From Streptomyces huiliensis (lineage in GTDB: Bacteria > Actinomycetota > Actinomycetes > Streptomycetales > Streptomycetaceae), in the NCBI RefSeq assembly GCF_020037025.1, contig NZ_JAIQLH010000037.1, positions 29,984 through 93,983 of the forward strand: a stretch of 64,000 nucleotides of DNA, written 5' to 3'. Positions 52,131 through 61,062 of this stretch are shown here, piece after piece. Positions within the stretch are counted from its first letter, which is position 1, and the number at the start of each line of letters is the position of its first letter. The position numbers were made by a program, and so were the translations under genes. The notes below the pieces were generated by a model. It saw only the letters and a list, made by a program, of their open reading frames with translations. It made no database searches and was not told the DNA's origin.

Positions 52131-53582
52131 CTACGCCCACCGGGTCCGCAGGGTCGCGTGCGCCTCCGTCTCCGCGCCCAGCGCGTCCAGGGCGAGCAGG
52201 GCCGCGCCGAGGACCGGCGGGGCCGTGACGACCACCGGCTCGGCCCAGGGGGCGCAGGCGGCCAGGCCGCGGACCACGTCGTCGTGGAGGAGCGGGTGGC
52301 GGGCCGCCAGGATGCTGCCGCCGAGGACGACGGGCACCCGCTCGCTCAGCAGGTCCAGCCTGGTGAGGGCCGTGCGCGCCATGACCACCACCTCCTCGGC
52401 CTGCCGGGCGACGATCGCCCGGGCGACAGCGTCGCCCGCCGCCGCGACGTTGAAGAGGACCGGGACCAGCTCGTGCCTCCGCGTCCCCGTGATGGCACCC
52501 AGGTGCAGCGCCTCGATCAGCTCCGGCATGCCCGGCAGCCCGAAGTGCGCGGGCAGGGCGGCGGCCAGCGCGCTGGGTTCGCCCCGGCCGTCGGCGGCGC
52601 GGGCCGCCCACCACAGGGCCTCGCCCGCGAGATGGTCCCCGCCGCCCCAGTCGCCCGAGATCCGGCCGACGGAGGGGAACCGGGCGGTACGGCCGTCCGG
52701 CGTCAGTCCCGCACAGTTGATGCCCGCCCCGCACACCACGGCGACGCCCTCGGGCGCGGTGCCGTCCGGCAGTCCGGCCCGCAGCAGGGCGAACGTGTCG
52801 TTGACGACCGTCACCGTCCGGCCCCAGCCATACCGCTCGATCTCCGCCGTCAGCCGCTCCTCCTCGACCGGGAGGTCCGCGTTGGCGAGGCAGGCGTGGA
52901 CGTGGTCCACGGGCGGGGCGTCCGCGTCCGCGCCCGCCGCGGCGACGAGTTCCGCCAGCCCGGCCACCGCCGCCGTCACGCCGTCGGCGTGCGGCCGGAA
53001 ACCGCCGCCGCGCGCGGTGCCCAGGACCCGGCCGGCGGTGTCCACCAGCGCCACGTCCGTCTTGCTGTTTCCCGCGTCCACCGCCAGCGCCGTACGGGGG
53101 CGCCCCTGGGCGCTCGACGCGCTGTCCGCTCGGGCGTTCTCGGCGCTGTGCGCGCCGCCGTACACACCCGTGTCCCCGCGCGGGCCACCGTCCGCGTCCG
53201 CGCCCCCGCGTGAGGTTCCCTCCGCACGGGCGCGCGCTCCGGCGCCCGTGTCGCCGCGGGTACGGGCCTGTGCGCCGGGGCCTGCGATGCCGTTCGGACT
53301 CGTGCCGGCACCCGTGTCCGTGCCGGTGCCTCCCGCTGTGCCCGCACGTGTGACGGCGACCGCGTCCATGACAGCGCCAGTGCCAGCGCCCGGGTCCGCG
53401 CCCGGCCCAGCGTCCGTGCCCGATCCGAGGTTCGCCCCCGAGCCCGCGTCCCTGAGCCGGTCCGCGACCGCGCTCGCGCCCGATCCCACGCCGGATCCCG
53501 CGGCCGCGTGTGCGCCCGATCCCGCACTCACGCCCGATCCCGCACTCGTCCGCGCGCCCACGCCCGCTCCACCCGCCGTCAC
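52131..53582 (-). CDS. BadF/BadG-type N-acetylglucosamine kinase with long low-complexity N-terminus
   Basis: 483 residues from the GTG in a GTGA overlap with the glycosidase. The first ~160 residues are an Ala/Gly/Thr/Arg repeat-like region (GAGVGARTSAGSGVSAGSG and similar) not usual in this family. The ASKHA kinase then starts at RTALAVDAGNSKTDVALVD (phosphate 1) and continues with VVNDTFALL, VVCGAGINC and PVVLGGSI. It phosphorylates an amino sugar or similar hexose. A later internal start cannot be excluded but lacks an obvious ribosome site. The operon with the GH4 enzyme indicates sugar catabolism. Confidence 0.82.
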   Translation of the reverse strand: MTAGGAGVGARTSAGSGVSAGSGAHAAAGSGVGSGASAVADRLRDAGSGANLGSGTDAGPGADPGAGTGAVMDAVAVTRAGTAGGTGTDTGAGTSPNGIAGPGAQARTRGDTGAGARARAEGTSRGGADADGGPRGDTGVYGGAHSAENARADSASSAQGRPRTALAVDAGNSKTDVALVDTAGRVLGTARGGGFRPHADGVTAAVAGLAELVAAAGADADAPPVDHVHACLANADLPVEEERLTAEIERYGWGRTVTVVNDTFALLRAGLPDGTAPEGVAVVCGAGINCAGLTPDGRTARFPSVGRISGDWGGGDHLAGEALWWAARAADGRGEPSALAAALPAHFGLPGMPELIEALHLGAITGTRRHELVPVLFNVAAAGDAVARAIVARQAEEVVVMARTALTRLDLLSERVPVVLGGSILAARHPLLHDDVVRGLAACAPWAEPVVVTAPPVLGAALLALDALGAETEAHATLRTRWA

Positions 53583-54832
53583 GCCCACGCCAAGTGGTGG
53601 CGGTTGTGCGCGATCAGTGCGTCCGTGAGCCGGTCCGCGGTCGTGTCCTGGCCGATCAGGGGGTGGGCCAGCAGCGCCTGGAACACCCGGTCCCGGCCGC
53701 CCTCCAGGGCCGCGCGCAGGGCGAGGTGCTCGTACGCCGTGACGCCCGCGACGAGGCCGGAGAAGAGGGGCTCCAGGGAGCGTACGGGGAGCGGGCGCGC
53801 GCCGCGGGCGTCGACCGCCGCCGGAACCTCGATCACCGCGTCGTCCGGGAGGAACGGCAGCGTGCCGTTGTTCAGCGTGTTGACCACCTGCACCTCCCCG
53901 GTGTCCCCCAGCAGCGCCGAGGTGAGGGCGACGGCCGCCTCCGAGTAGTAGGCGCCCCCGCGCTTCGCCAGCAGCGCGGGCTTCTCGTCGAGCGCGGGGT
54001 CCTGGTACATCTCCAGCAGCTCGCGTTCCATCGCGGCCACTTCCTCCGCGCGGGACGGCTTGCCGCGCAGTTCCTCCACGACCTCGTCGTGCCGGTAGAA
54101 GTACCGCAGGTAGTAGGAGGGGACGGCGCCCAGCCGGGCGGGCAGCTCGCGCGGCAGGCGCAGGTCCGCCGCGAGGGCGTCCCCGTGGTCGGAAAGCAGC
54201 TTGGGCAGGACGTCCACGCCCCCGACGCGCACCTCGCGCTCCCAGGTGAGGTGGTTGAGGCCCACGTGGTCGAGGGTGACCTCCTGCGGGGTGACGCCGA
54301 GCAGGGCGGCGAACTTCCGCTGGAAGCCGATGGCCACGTTGCACAGTCCGACCGCCCGGTGGCCCGCGGTGAGCAGGGCCCGGGTGACGATCCCGACGGG
54401 GTTGGTGAAGTCCACGATCCAGGCGTCCGGGCTGCGCCGACGGACCCGTTCGGCGATGTCCAGCACGACCGGGACCGTCCGCAGCGCCTTCGCCAGGCCG
54501 CCGGCGCCGGTGGTCTCCTGGCCGACGCAGCCGCACTCCAGCGGCCAGCTCTCGTCCTGCGCGCGGGCCGCCTGCCCGCCCACGCGCAGTTGCAGCAGGA
54601 CGGCCGCGGCGCCGTCCACGCCCGCGTCCAGGTCGGTGGTCCAGGTGACCCGGCCGGGGTGGCCTTGGCGGGCGAAGATGCGGCGGGCGAGACCGCCGAC
54701 CGTTTCCAGCCGGTCGGCCGCCGGATCGATCAGCACGAGTTCGTCGACGGGCAGGGACGCCCGCAACCGGGCGAAGCCGTCGACGAGTTCGGGGGTGTAG
54801 GTCGAGCCTCCGCCGACCACAGCGAGTTTCAC
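53579..54832 (-). CDS. Glycoside hydrolase family 4 (6-phospho-beta-glucosidase type)
   Basis: 417 residues, GTG start with GAGGT upstream. The Rossmann NAD-binding turn is VVGGGSTYTPELVDGF, then VDFTNPVGIVT, LCNVAIGF (metal cysteine) and VGLNHLTWE (metal histidine). GH4 enzymes use NAD and Mn to cleave phosphorylated or plain glycosides by an oxidation-elimination route. Coupled to a sugar kinase. Confidence 0.92.
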   Translation of the reverse strand: MKLAVVGGGSTYTPELVDGFARLRASLPVDELVLIDPAADRLETVGGLARRIFARQGHPGRVTWTTDLDAGVDGAAAVLLQLRVGGQAARAQDESWPLECGCVGQETTGAGGLAKALRTVPVVLDIAERVRRRSPDAWIVDFTNPVGIVTRALLTAGHRAVGLCNVAIGFQRKFAALLGVTPQEVTLDHVGLNHLTWEREVRVGGVDVLPKLLSDHGDALAADLRLPRELPARLGAVPSYYLRYFYRHDEVVEELRGKPSRAEEVAAMERELLEMYQDPALDEKPALLAKRGGAYYSEAAVALTSALLGDTGEVQVVNTLNNGTLPFLPDDAVIEVPAAVDARGARPLPVRSLEPLFSGLVAGVTAYEHLALRAALEGGRDRVFQALLAHPLIGQDTTADRLTDALIAHNRHHLAWA

Positions 54833-54864
54833 GGAACAGACCTCTTCGCGTCACGGGGGAAGGG

Positions 54865-54956
54865 GGAACGAGAAGCGGAACGGGAAGTGGAACGAGAAGC
54901 GGAACGGGGAGCGGAACGAGAAGTGGAACGGGGTGTGCGAAATTCGCATGACGTCA
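54865..54956. promoter_or_regulatory. Purine-rich 12-bp tandem repeats and palindromes between GH4 and FBP genes
   Basis: Six 12-bp units (GGAACGAGAAGC/T variants, 54865-54936) are followed by TGCGAAATTCGCA (13-bp palindrome, 54936-54948) and TGACGTCA (54949-54956). The palindromes sit in the divergent promoter area, suitable for a sugar-responsive repressor; the repeats lie in the GH4 5' leader. Confidence 0.5.
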
Positions 54957-54985
54957 CAACGGGCACACTGTTAATTTCTCGCCCC

Positions 54986-55486
54986 ATGGAACCACTCGGC
55001 GAGAACGAGATACGAGCCTCTTTCATCAATTGCTCGAAAGGTGAGGCCCGCAGGATCAGCCTGCCCCGGGGACTGGCCGAACTCCCCTGGGCCGACCTTG
55101 ACTTCCTGGGCTGGCGCGATCCCGGCGCCCCCGACCGCGGCTACCTGGTCGTCGTCCGCGACGGCAAGCTCCAGGGGATCACCCTGAGGGTCCCCCAGAG
55201 CGGCCCGCGCAGTCTCGCCAAGACGACCATCTGCTCGTTCTGCCTCACCGGACACCCCGGTTCCGGCGTCTCCCTGCTCGCCGCCCGCAAGGTCGGCGCC
55301 TCCGGCCGCGACGGCAACACGGTGGGCGCCTACATGTGCGCCGATCTGGCCTGTCCGCTGTATGTGCGCGGCAAGAAGGTGCCGGAGTTCAGCGGTCCCC
55401 GGTACAAGGAGTCACTGAGCACGGACGAGCAGGTGGCGCGGATGCTCGGCAACGTCGACGAGTTCCTGCGGAAGATGGGCGCCTGA
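54986..55486 (+). CDS. FBP-domain (FusB-like) EF-G-binding protein
   Basis: 166 residues. An N-terminal helical part (FINCSKGEARRISLPRGL) is followed by a zinc finger with TICSFCLTGH and MCADLACPLYVRGKK, the four-cysteine treble-clef of FusB/FBP proteins. These bind elongation factor G and can release ribosomes stalled by fusidic acid; in streptomycetes the role is probably translation rescue. Stand-alone gene. Confidence 0.85.
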   Translation: MEPLGENEIRASFINCSKGEARRISLPRGLAELPWADLDFLGWRDPGAPDRGYLVVVRDGKLQGITLRVPQSGPRSLAKTTICSFCLTGHPGSGVSLLAARKVGASGRDGNTVGAYMCADLACPLYVRGKKVPEFSGPRYKESLSTDEQVARMLGNVDEFLRKMGA

Positions 55487-55541
55487 GCGAGGGGTCCCTT
55501 CGGGGAAAGGCGTTGTCAGACCCCTCCGTTACGGTGAGTAC

Positions 55542-56444
55542 ATGGCCACTGACACGCCTTCCGTCTCCGTCTCCGGCCGCCGCGAGCGCCTGCGCGGCTT
55601 CCTGCGCAGCCGGCGGGCCCGCCTCGCCCCCGAGGACGTCGGGCTGCCCCCGGCCGTCCGGCGCCGCACGCCCGGGCTGCGGCGCGAGGAGGTCGCGCTG
55701 CTGGCCGGGGTGGGCGTCTCCTGGTACACGTGGCTCGAACAGGGCCGGCCGATCAACGTCTCCGCCGACGTCCTGGACGCGATAGCTCGTGCCCTGCGGC
55801 TGGACGAGCCGGAGCGCGAGCACCTGTACCTGTTGACCGGCCTCAACCCGCCGCCCCGGGCCGGCGTCCCCCGGCCGGAGGCCACGCCCGAGCTGCGGCG
55901 GCTCATCGAGGCGTGGTCGCCGCGGCCGGCCGTGCTCCTGGACCGCTACGAGAACTTCGTCGCCGTCAACGACGCGGCCCGGGCGGTGTTCGGCTACACC
56001 GACGCCGACCGGAACTGCCTGGTCGCCTTCTTCACCAACGCGCGCTACCGGGCGCTGCACGTGCGGTGGGAGGCCGTCGCCCCCGGCGTCGTCGCCGCCT
56101 TCCGCGCCGCCGCGGCGCGGCATCCCGGTGACCCCGGGTTCGACCGGATAGCCGACGGGCTGTGCGCGGTGAGCCCGGAGTTCGACGCGCTGTGGGCGCG
56201 GCACGACGTGGGGGTGACGGGCCAGGTGGTGAAGGCGGTGTGCCATCCGGAGGTGGGCGAGCTGGTCTTCGACACCACCACGCTGGCCCTGCCGGACCAG
56301 CCCGGGCTGCATGTGGAGCTCCAGAATCCGCGGCCGGGGAGCGGGACCGCGGAGCGGCTCGAACGGCTTGCACGGCCCGGAAGGCTTGAGCGGCTGGTGG
56401 GGGGTGGTGGCGGACCCAGGATGAGTGAGCACTGTCAGGGGTGA
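55542..56444 (+). CDS. XRE regulator with MmyB-like ligand-binding domain
   Basis: 300 residues. HTH at about 35-100 (RRTPGLRREEVALLAGVGVSWYTWLEQGR), followed by the MmyB-type PAS-like domain (LLDRYENFVAVNDAARAVFGY, DRNCLVAFFTNARYR). Such regulators bind fatty acids or small lipophiles and usually control an adjacent SDR gene, as here. The SDR start is only 24 bp downstream. Confidence 0.92.
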   Translation: MATDTPSVSVSGRRERLRGFLRSRRARLAPEDVGLPPAVRRRTPGLRREEVALLAGVGVSWYTWLEQGRPINVSADVLDAIARALRLDEPEREHLYLLTGLNPPPRAGVPRPEATPELRRLIEAWSPRPAVLLDRYENFVAVNDAARAVFGYTDADRNCLVAFFTNARYRALHVRWEAVAPGVVAAFRAAAARHPGDPGFDRIADGLCAVSPEFDALWARHDVGVTGQVVKAVCHPEVGELVFDTTTLALPDQPGLHVELQNPRPGSGTAERLERLARPGRLERLVGGGGGPRMSEHCQG

Positions 56445-56467
56445 GCGGCGGGCCGCAGGCTGGGGCC

Positions 56468-57259
56468 ATGACCAGCAGCGCTTTCCACACTCCTGTCCGT
56501 TTCGAGAACAAGATCGCCCTCGTCACCGGCGGTGCCCGCGGCATGGGCCTCGCCGCCGCCCGTCGGCTGGTGTCCGAGGGTGCCCACGTGGTCATCACCG
56601 GCCGAGACGGCGCTCGGCTCGACGCGGCGGTCGAAGAGCTCGGGGGCTCCGGGCGCGTCCACGCGATCCGCGGCGACGTCTCGCGCGTCGCCGAAGCGGA
56701 CGCTCTGGCCGCCGGGATCCGGGAGCGGTTCGGCCGGCTGGACGTGGTCTTCGCCAACGCCGGTGTCGCCTCGTTCGGCCCCTTCTCCGAGGTGAGCGAG
56801 GCCGAGTTCGACCGCGTCGTCGGGATCAACCTCAAGGGGGTCTACTTCACCGTTCAGCGGGTCCTGCCCCTGCTGGCCGACGGCGGTGCCGTCGTCATCA
56901 ACGCTTCCTGGACGGCGCATCGGGGGTTGCCGACCGGGTCGCTGTACGCGGCCACGAAGGCGGCTGTGCTCAGTCTGACGCGGACGCTTGCCGCGGATCT
57001 CGCTCCGCGGGGGATCCGTGTGAACTCGGTGAGCCCCGGTTACATCGATACGGACATGTACCGGGCGGCTGTCTCCTCCGCCGAAGGGGCGGCCGTCGTC
57101 GCCCGGGTTGCCGCGGGCCGCGTCGGCACGGCCGAGGATGTCGCCGATGTGGTCGCCTTTCTGGCGTCCGGGGAGGCTTCCTATGTGAACGGGCAGGACG
57201 TGGTCGTGGACGGGGGGTTGGTGGCCGCGCAGGTGGAGGGTGGGCTGAGCGGCGATTGA
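56468..57259 (+). CDS. Short-chain dehydrogenase/reductase
   Basis: 263 residues from the ATG at 56468; a GTG at 56441 overlapping the regulator stop would add nine. Classical SDR: TGGARGMG cofactor loop, NAG, catalytic Ser in INASWTAHRG, and YAATK. R in VITGRDGARL suggests NADP preference. Substrate unknown; probably controlled by the upstream MmyB-type regulator. Confidence 0.92.
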   Translation: MTSSAFHTPVRFENKIALVTGGARGMGLAAARRLVSEGAHVVITGRDGARLDAAVEELGGSGRVHAIRGDVSRVAEADALAAGIRERFGRLDVVFANAGVASFGPFSEVSEAEFDRVVGINLKGVYFTVQRVLPLLADGGAVVINASWTAHRGLPTGSLYAATKAAVLSLTRTLAADLAPRGIRVNSVSPGYIDTDMYRAAVSSAEGAAVVARVAAGRVGTAEDVADVVAFLASGEASYVNGQDVVVDGGLVAAQVEGGLSGD

Positions 57260-57456
57260 GGAGGCCCCGGTCCCGCCCGTTCACCGTTTCTTGAGGGGGC
57301 AAGCCCCCGCACCCCCGAGCACACCTGCGGTGCGCGTCCTCAAACGCCGGACGGGCTGTATCAGCCCGTCCGGCGTTTGAGGACAACCGCGCGGAGTGCG
57401 GTTTCAAGGGGTCTGGGGCGGAGCCCTAGGAATCGGCGAAGGGGCGGGACCGGGGC
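57256..57456. terminator. Long inverted repeat between convergent genes with a perfect 22-bp hairpin
   Basis: 57336-57384 is a perfect palindrome with 22-bp arms (GTCCTCAAACGCCGGACGGG...) and a 5-nt loop, nested in a ~200-bp imperfect inverted repeat whose outer arms resemble each other (GGCCCCGGTCCCGCCC / GGGCGGGACCGGGGCT). Half of the same unit lies at 40588-40687. Serves as terminator for the SDR and MscS genes; it belongs to a dispersed Streptomyces intergenic repeat. Confidence 0.8.
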
Positions 57457-58527
57457 TCACTTCCCGAGCGTCGCCCCCGGCGGTATAGGCGCCGTAGCCA
57501 GCGACTGCGCCGACGTCGGATTGGCGAGCACCGACGGCGGCGCCACGACAGCCGAAGGATCGGCGGTCGCATCCGCCGCCTCCCCCTCCGCCGCGGCCGG
57601 CGGCGGCCCCATCCGAATGCCCGCCGCGTCCAGCGCCCCCTTGATCCGCCAGCGCAGCTCCCGCGCGACGGCCGCCGCCTCGCCCGGCGCGGCCTTGGCC
57701 TGGACCCGGACCACGACGGAGTCGAGGGAGACGGAGTCCAGCCCCATGACCTCGACGGGCTCCCAGAGCTTCTCGTCCCAGGGCGCGCTCTTGGCCATCT
57801 CCTCACCCACCTCGGTCATCACCCGGCGGGCGCGCTCCAGATCCTCGTCGTAACGCAGGGTGACGTCCACTTCGGCCATGGCCCAGCCCTGGCTCAGGTT
57901 GCCGATCCGCTTGACCTCGCCGTTGCGGACGTACCAGATGGCGCCGTTCGCGCCCCGGAGCTTGGTCACGCGCAGGCCGACCTCGACGACCGTGCCCGTC
58001 GCGACGCCCGCGTCGATCTCGTCGCCGACGCCGTACTGGTCCTCAAGGATCATGAAGACGCCGGACAGGAAGTCGGTGACCAGGTTGCGGGCGCCGAAAC
58101 CGATCGCCACACCCGCCACACCGGCGCTGGCCAGCAGCGGAGCCAGGTTGATCTTCAGGACCGAGAGCACCGTCAGCGCCGCCGTTCCCATGATCAGGAA
58201 GGAGGCGACGCTGCGCAGCACCGAACCGATGGCCTCGGAGCGCTGGCGGCGGCGTTCCGCGTTGACGAGGATGCCGCCGAGGGCGTTGTCCACGGCCTGG
58301 GCCGTGCGGTTCATCCGGGCTATGAGCTTGGTGATCCCCCGGCGGACGAGCGAGCGCAGGACGAGCGCGATCGTGATGATCAGGACGATGCGCAGACCGT
58401 TGCTGATCCAGACGGACCAGTTCGCCTCCAGCCAGCCGGCGGCGTCGTTGGCGGTCTTCTGTGCCTCGTCGAGGGACGAGGGACGAGGCGTCGAGTCAGC
58501 GGCGACGAGGGCAGCGGACCAGGACAC
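57457..58527 (-). CDS. Small-conductance mechanosensitive channel (MscS family)
   Basis: 356 residues. Membrane helices near 40-60 and 105-130 and the pore helix TM3 (LAPLLASAGVAGVAIGFGARNLV) are followed by the beta domain (GTVVEVGLRVTKLRGANGAIWYVRNGEV) and alpha/beta C-terminal vestibule. An Ala/Pro-rich tail of about 40 residues is added. Opens under membrane tension to release solutes in osmotic downshock. Confidence 0.93.
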   Translation of the reverse strand: MSWSAALVAADSTPRPSSLDEAQKTANDAAGWLEANWSVWISNGLRIVLIITIALVLRSLVRRGITKLIARMNRTAQAVDNALGGILVNAERRRQRSEAIGSVLRSVASFLIMGTAALTVLSVLKINLAPLLASAGVAGVAIGFGARNLVTDFLSGVFMILEDQYGVGDEIDAGVATGTVVEVGLRVTKLRGANGAIWYVRNGEVKRIGNLSQGWAMAEVDVTLRYDEDLERARRVMTEVGEEMAKSAPWDEKLWEPVEVMGLDSVSLDSVVVRVQAKAAPGEAAAVARELRWRIKGALDAAGIRMGPPPAAAEGEAADATADPSAVVAPPSVLANPTSAQSLATAPIPPGATLGK

Positions 58528-58785
58528 AGCGGGAACCCTTCGTAATGGACATGCCCGGCGCCGAGCATCGGCAGGGGCAGAATCACCACACTAACGGGGC
58601 AGAGCGGGTCCCCCGTTGTTGTGTTCGAGAAGGTACGGGTCCTGCGCGCAGTTGACCGAGGTGTGTTCCAAAACACCTGTGGCCCGTTACCCGCCGATGG
58701 TGGCGCACCGGCCAGGGGCCAGGGGACACTTGCAGGAGATCGTCCCGGCGCGAGCCACGCGCCGCCGGCGTACAAGGAGGCACCC

Positions 58786-59322
58786 GTGCCGCACGTCCTG
58801 GTCCTCAACGCGTCGTACGAGCCGCTCGGCGTCGTACCGCTCCGCCGCGCGCTCATACTCGTCCTCAATGAGAAGGCCATCAGCCTTGAGGACACGGGCG
58901 CCTACCTGCACAGCGCCAGCTGCACCATCCCCGCTCCCAGCGTCGTGAGGCTCAAGCGCTTCGTGCGGGTCCCCTTTCGGGGGCCCGTCCCGCTCACCCG
59001 CCGGGCCCTCTTCGCCCGCGACGGCGGGCGCTGCGCCTACTGCGGTGGCGTCGCAACCAGCGTCGACCACGTCGTCCCGCGCAGCCGGGGCGGGCAGCAC
59101 GCCTGGGAGAACGTGGTGGCCGCGTGCCGCCGCTGCAACCACGTCAAAGCCGACCGGCACGTCTCCGAGCTGGGCTGGCGGCTGCGGCACCAACCCGCCC
59201 CGCCGTCCGGCCTCGCCTGGCGGATCATCGGCACGGGGCATAGGGACCCGCGCTGGCTGCCTTACCTGGAGGCATACGGCGCGGAGGACGCGATGGCCCG
59301 GATCGACGGCATTTCCGCCTGA
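58786..59322 (+). CDS. HNH endonuclease
   Basis: 178 residues, GTG with AAGGAGGCACCC upstream. The HNH motif appears in CAYCGGVATSVDHVVPRSRGGQ...NVVAACRRCNHVKADR, with CxxC pairs binding structural zinc. The N-terminal domain (VLVLNASYEPLGVVPLRRALILVL) is that of the common actinobacterial HNH family, whose role may be DNA repair rather than defence. Confidence 0.92.
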   Translation: MPHVLVLNASYEPLGVVPLRRALILVLNEKAISLEDTGAYLHSASCTIPAPSVVRLKRFVRVPFRGPVPLTRRALFARDGGRCAYCGGVATSVDHVVPRSRGGQHAWENVVAACRRCNHVKADRHVSELGWRLRHQPAPPSGLAWRIIGTGHRDPRWLPYLEAYGAEDAMARIDGISA

Positions 59323-59395
59323 GACCCCCGGGCCTTCTTCGTACCCGGCCCGGCGCTTCGGCGCGGGGCCGGGGGCCGTCGTGCCCGGTCGGGCG

Positions 59396-60325
59396 TCAGC
59401 CGCGCCGCCTGCCCGGCTTCGGGAGGCGGGTGGGAGTTCTGGGGCGGTCGCGGACGACGGCCCGCAGCTCGTCGACGCGACGGCGGACGGTGTCCTGGGC
59501 GTCGGGGGACGGATCGTCGGCCGGGGGTGTGCCGTGGCAGACGCGGCAGAGGCCGCCCGGGAGGGCCTCCGGTGGGCCGGGGACGTGGCAGTCCGTGCAT
59601 TCCATGATCAGGCGGGGTCCTCCGGGCCGCTCCACGTGCGGAGTGACGGGCTCCGGTGCCGGTTCCGGTGGCATCCGGTCCGTCAGCCTCCTGCGGGCGA
59701 ACGCGCCCGGCGCGGCGACGACGTCCGGCAGCGCGTTGACCAGCGCGTGCCTGACCGCCGCCGGGCTTGCGCCGCGCGCCAGCCACTCCGCCGCCAGCGG
59801 TTCGAGCGCGGCGCAGTCGCGGGCCGACAGGGCCATGCGGGGGTCGGCGCGGCCGGCCGAGGCAAGGACGTCGTGGGCGGGGGAGCGGCGGGAGGGGGAC
59901 GTCGTTCGCGGGCTCACGTCCGCTTCCGTGGTCGTCGTCGGCGGTGCGTCGCCCCGCAGGAGCGCCGACCACCAGGCGTCGTCGCGCGCTGTCCGTGAGA
60001 AGTACGTCCGGGACACCCACTGCGTCCGCTCCGCGCTCACCCGTTCCCGGCAGACGCGCAGGTGGCCCGCCTCGGAGAGGGCGCGCAGCGCCGTGCGGAC
60101 GGCTTGTTGGCCGTACGGGAGTTCCTTGGCGAGCGTCTTGTGGTCCATCGCCGCGCCGTCCGGCAGGCGGTCGATGTGCGCGGCGATGTACGCCTCGCGG
60201 GCGGGGAGGTGCGCGAAGTCCCGTGCGGTGCGCGGTGCTTGGTCGGGTGCGGGGCGCTTGCCGTAACCGGGCCTGGCCATAGGGGGGCGCGGGCGCACGT
60301 CGGCGATAGGATCGGCGACAGCCAT
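59396..60325 (-). CDS. Winged-helix regulator-like protein with C-terminal zinc knuckle
   Basis: 309 residues, ATG with AAAGGATCC upstream. A winged HTH lies at about 40-115 (DGAAMDHKTLAKELPYGQQAVRTALRAL, then AERTQWVSRTYFSR). A helical middle (LSARDCAALEPLAAEWLARGA) and a C-terminal CTDC...CRVCHG pair follow. This architecture is common in streptomycetes; DNA targets are unknown. Confidence 0.75.
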   Translation of the reverse strand: MAVADPIADVRPRPPMARPGYGKRPAPDQAPRTARDFAHLPAREAYIAAHIDRLPDGAAMDHKTLAKELPYGQQAVRTALRALSEAGHLRVCRERVSAERTQWVSRTYFSRTARDDAWWSALLRGDAPPTTTTEADVSPRTTSPSRRSPAHDVLASAGRADPRMALSARDCAALEPLAAEWLARGASPAAVRHALVNALPDVVAAPGAFARRRLTDRMPPEPAPEPVTPHVERPGGPRLIMECTDCHVPGPPEALPGGLCRVCHGTPPADDPSPDAQDTVRRRVDELRAVVRDRPRTPTRLPKPGRRRG

Positions 60326-60927
60326 GAGGATCCTTTGGGGTTGAACGGATCTTGATGGTCAGGCTCTCGCCCGGTGTTTGCGGCACCGGCGGGGGCCGTT
60401 TTGCTGTGTGTGCGCAGCACGGTACACGCTCGCACCTCTCCGTCGCGACGCGGTTGCGGAAAGTGAACCCGGTGTGCATACGCGGCGGTTGGGAGGGAGG
60501 GTGGGTGGGGTTGAGCCCGCACCACCCATTCCTTGGAAAGAGGGCTCGGGGTCCGGGGTCCGAAGCTCGGGTCTTGGGCTTCGGGGGTGTTTTCGCAGGT
60601 GGCCGCGCCGGGGAGTTGGCGTAACGGACCCGAGCTTCGAGCCTCGGGTGGCGGCCCCCCCTCTCCGTTCCTCACGTGAATGTTCGCACTCGCCACGAAA
60701 GGGTGAATGTGCGGCAGGAAGCCCAACTCATCCGGAAACACGCTTTGTTGGCGCTAGGCTCAGCCGCGTGACGTGCCACTCGTGAGCCTTCCTCCGGGTC
60801 GGCTCGCTCGCCGCGTTCGGGGCTCCATCCAGGGGTCTCGGACGGGGTCGGCCCGTGTGCCGTTCTGTCCGAGGTCCCTCGTGGAGCCTCGCAGTCGGCG
60901 GGGTTCCGATCCGTGGAGAGGGACTAC
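60326..60927. other. 600-bp non-coding region upstream of the small membrane peptide
   Basis: No gene seen. Notable are a direct repeat GTGAATGTTCGCACTC / GTGAATGTGCGGCAG (about 60677-60719) and a TAGGCT -10-like box (about 60756) that may start a transcript through 60928-61150. Long shadow frames here lack coding bias. Confidence 0.5.
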
Positions 60928-61062
60928 ATGGCCCGTCATAGAAGGCTGAGGAGCTCGATCGACTGGCGCCGGGTCCGACGAGGGGCGAAGGCGGTGACAC
61001 CGTGGGTAGAACTGTTCGTCGCCGTGACCACGTTGATCCTGGTAGTGATCGGCAAGGGATGA
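60928..61062 (+). CDS. 44-residue membrane peptide upstream of triplicated hairpins
   Basis: ATG at 60928 with GGAGAGGGAC upstream. The peptide has a strongly basic N-terminus (ARHRRLRSSIDWRRVRRGAK) and one membrane helix (WVELFVAVTTLILVVIG), ending KG. Its stop codon overlaps the first hairpin of the repeat element at 61061. Too short for usual gene callers. A basic head plus one helix fits small regulators, leader peptides or type I toxin-like peptides; none is demonstrated. Confidence 0.6.
   Translation: MARHRRLRSSIDWRRVRRGAKAVTPWVELFVAVTTLILVVIGKG

Noticed and set aside
53583..54854. Extension of the sugar-kinase frame to 907 aa
   Set aside because: The upstream part overlaps the GH4 glycosidase in another frame; the GTGA overlap at 53582 gives a natural start.
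58786..59322. HNH gene as a restriction or defence nuclease
   Set aside because: The build matches the common single-copy actinobacterial HNH family and no methyltransferase or defence partner is adjacent.
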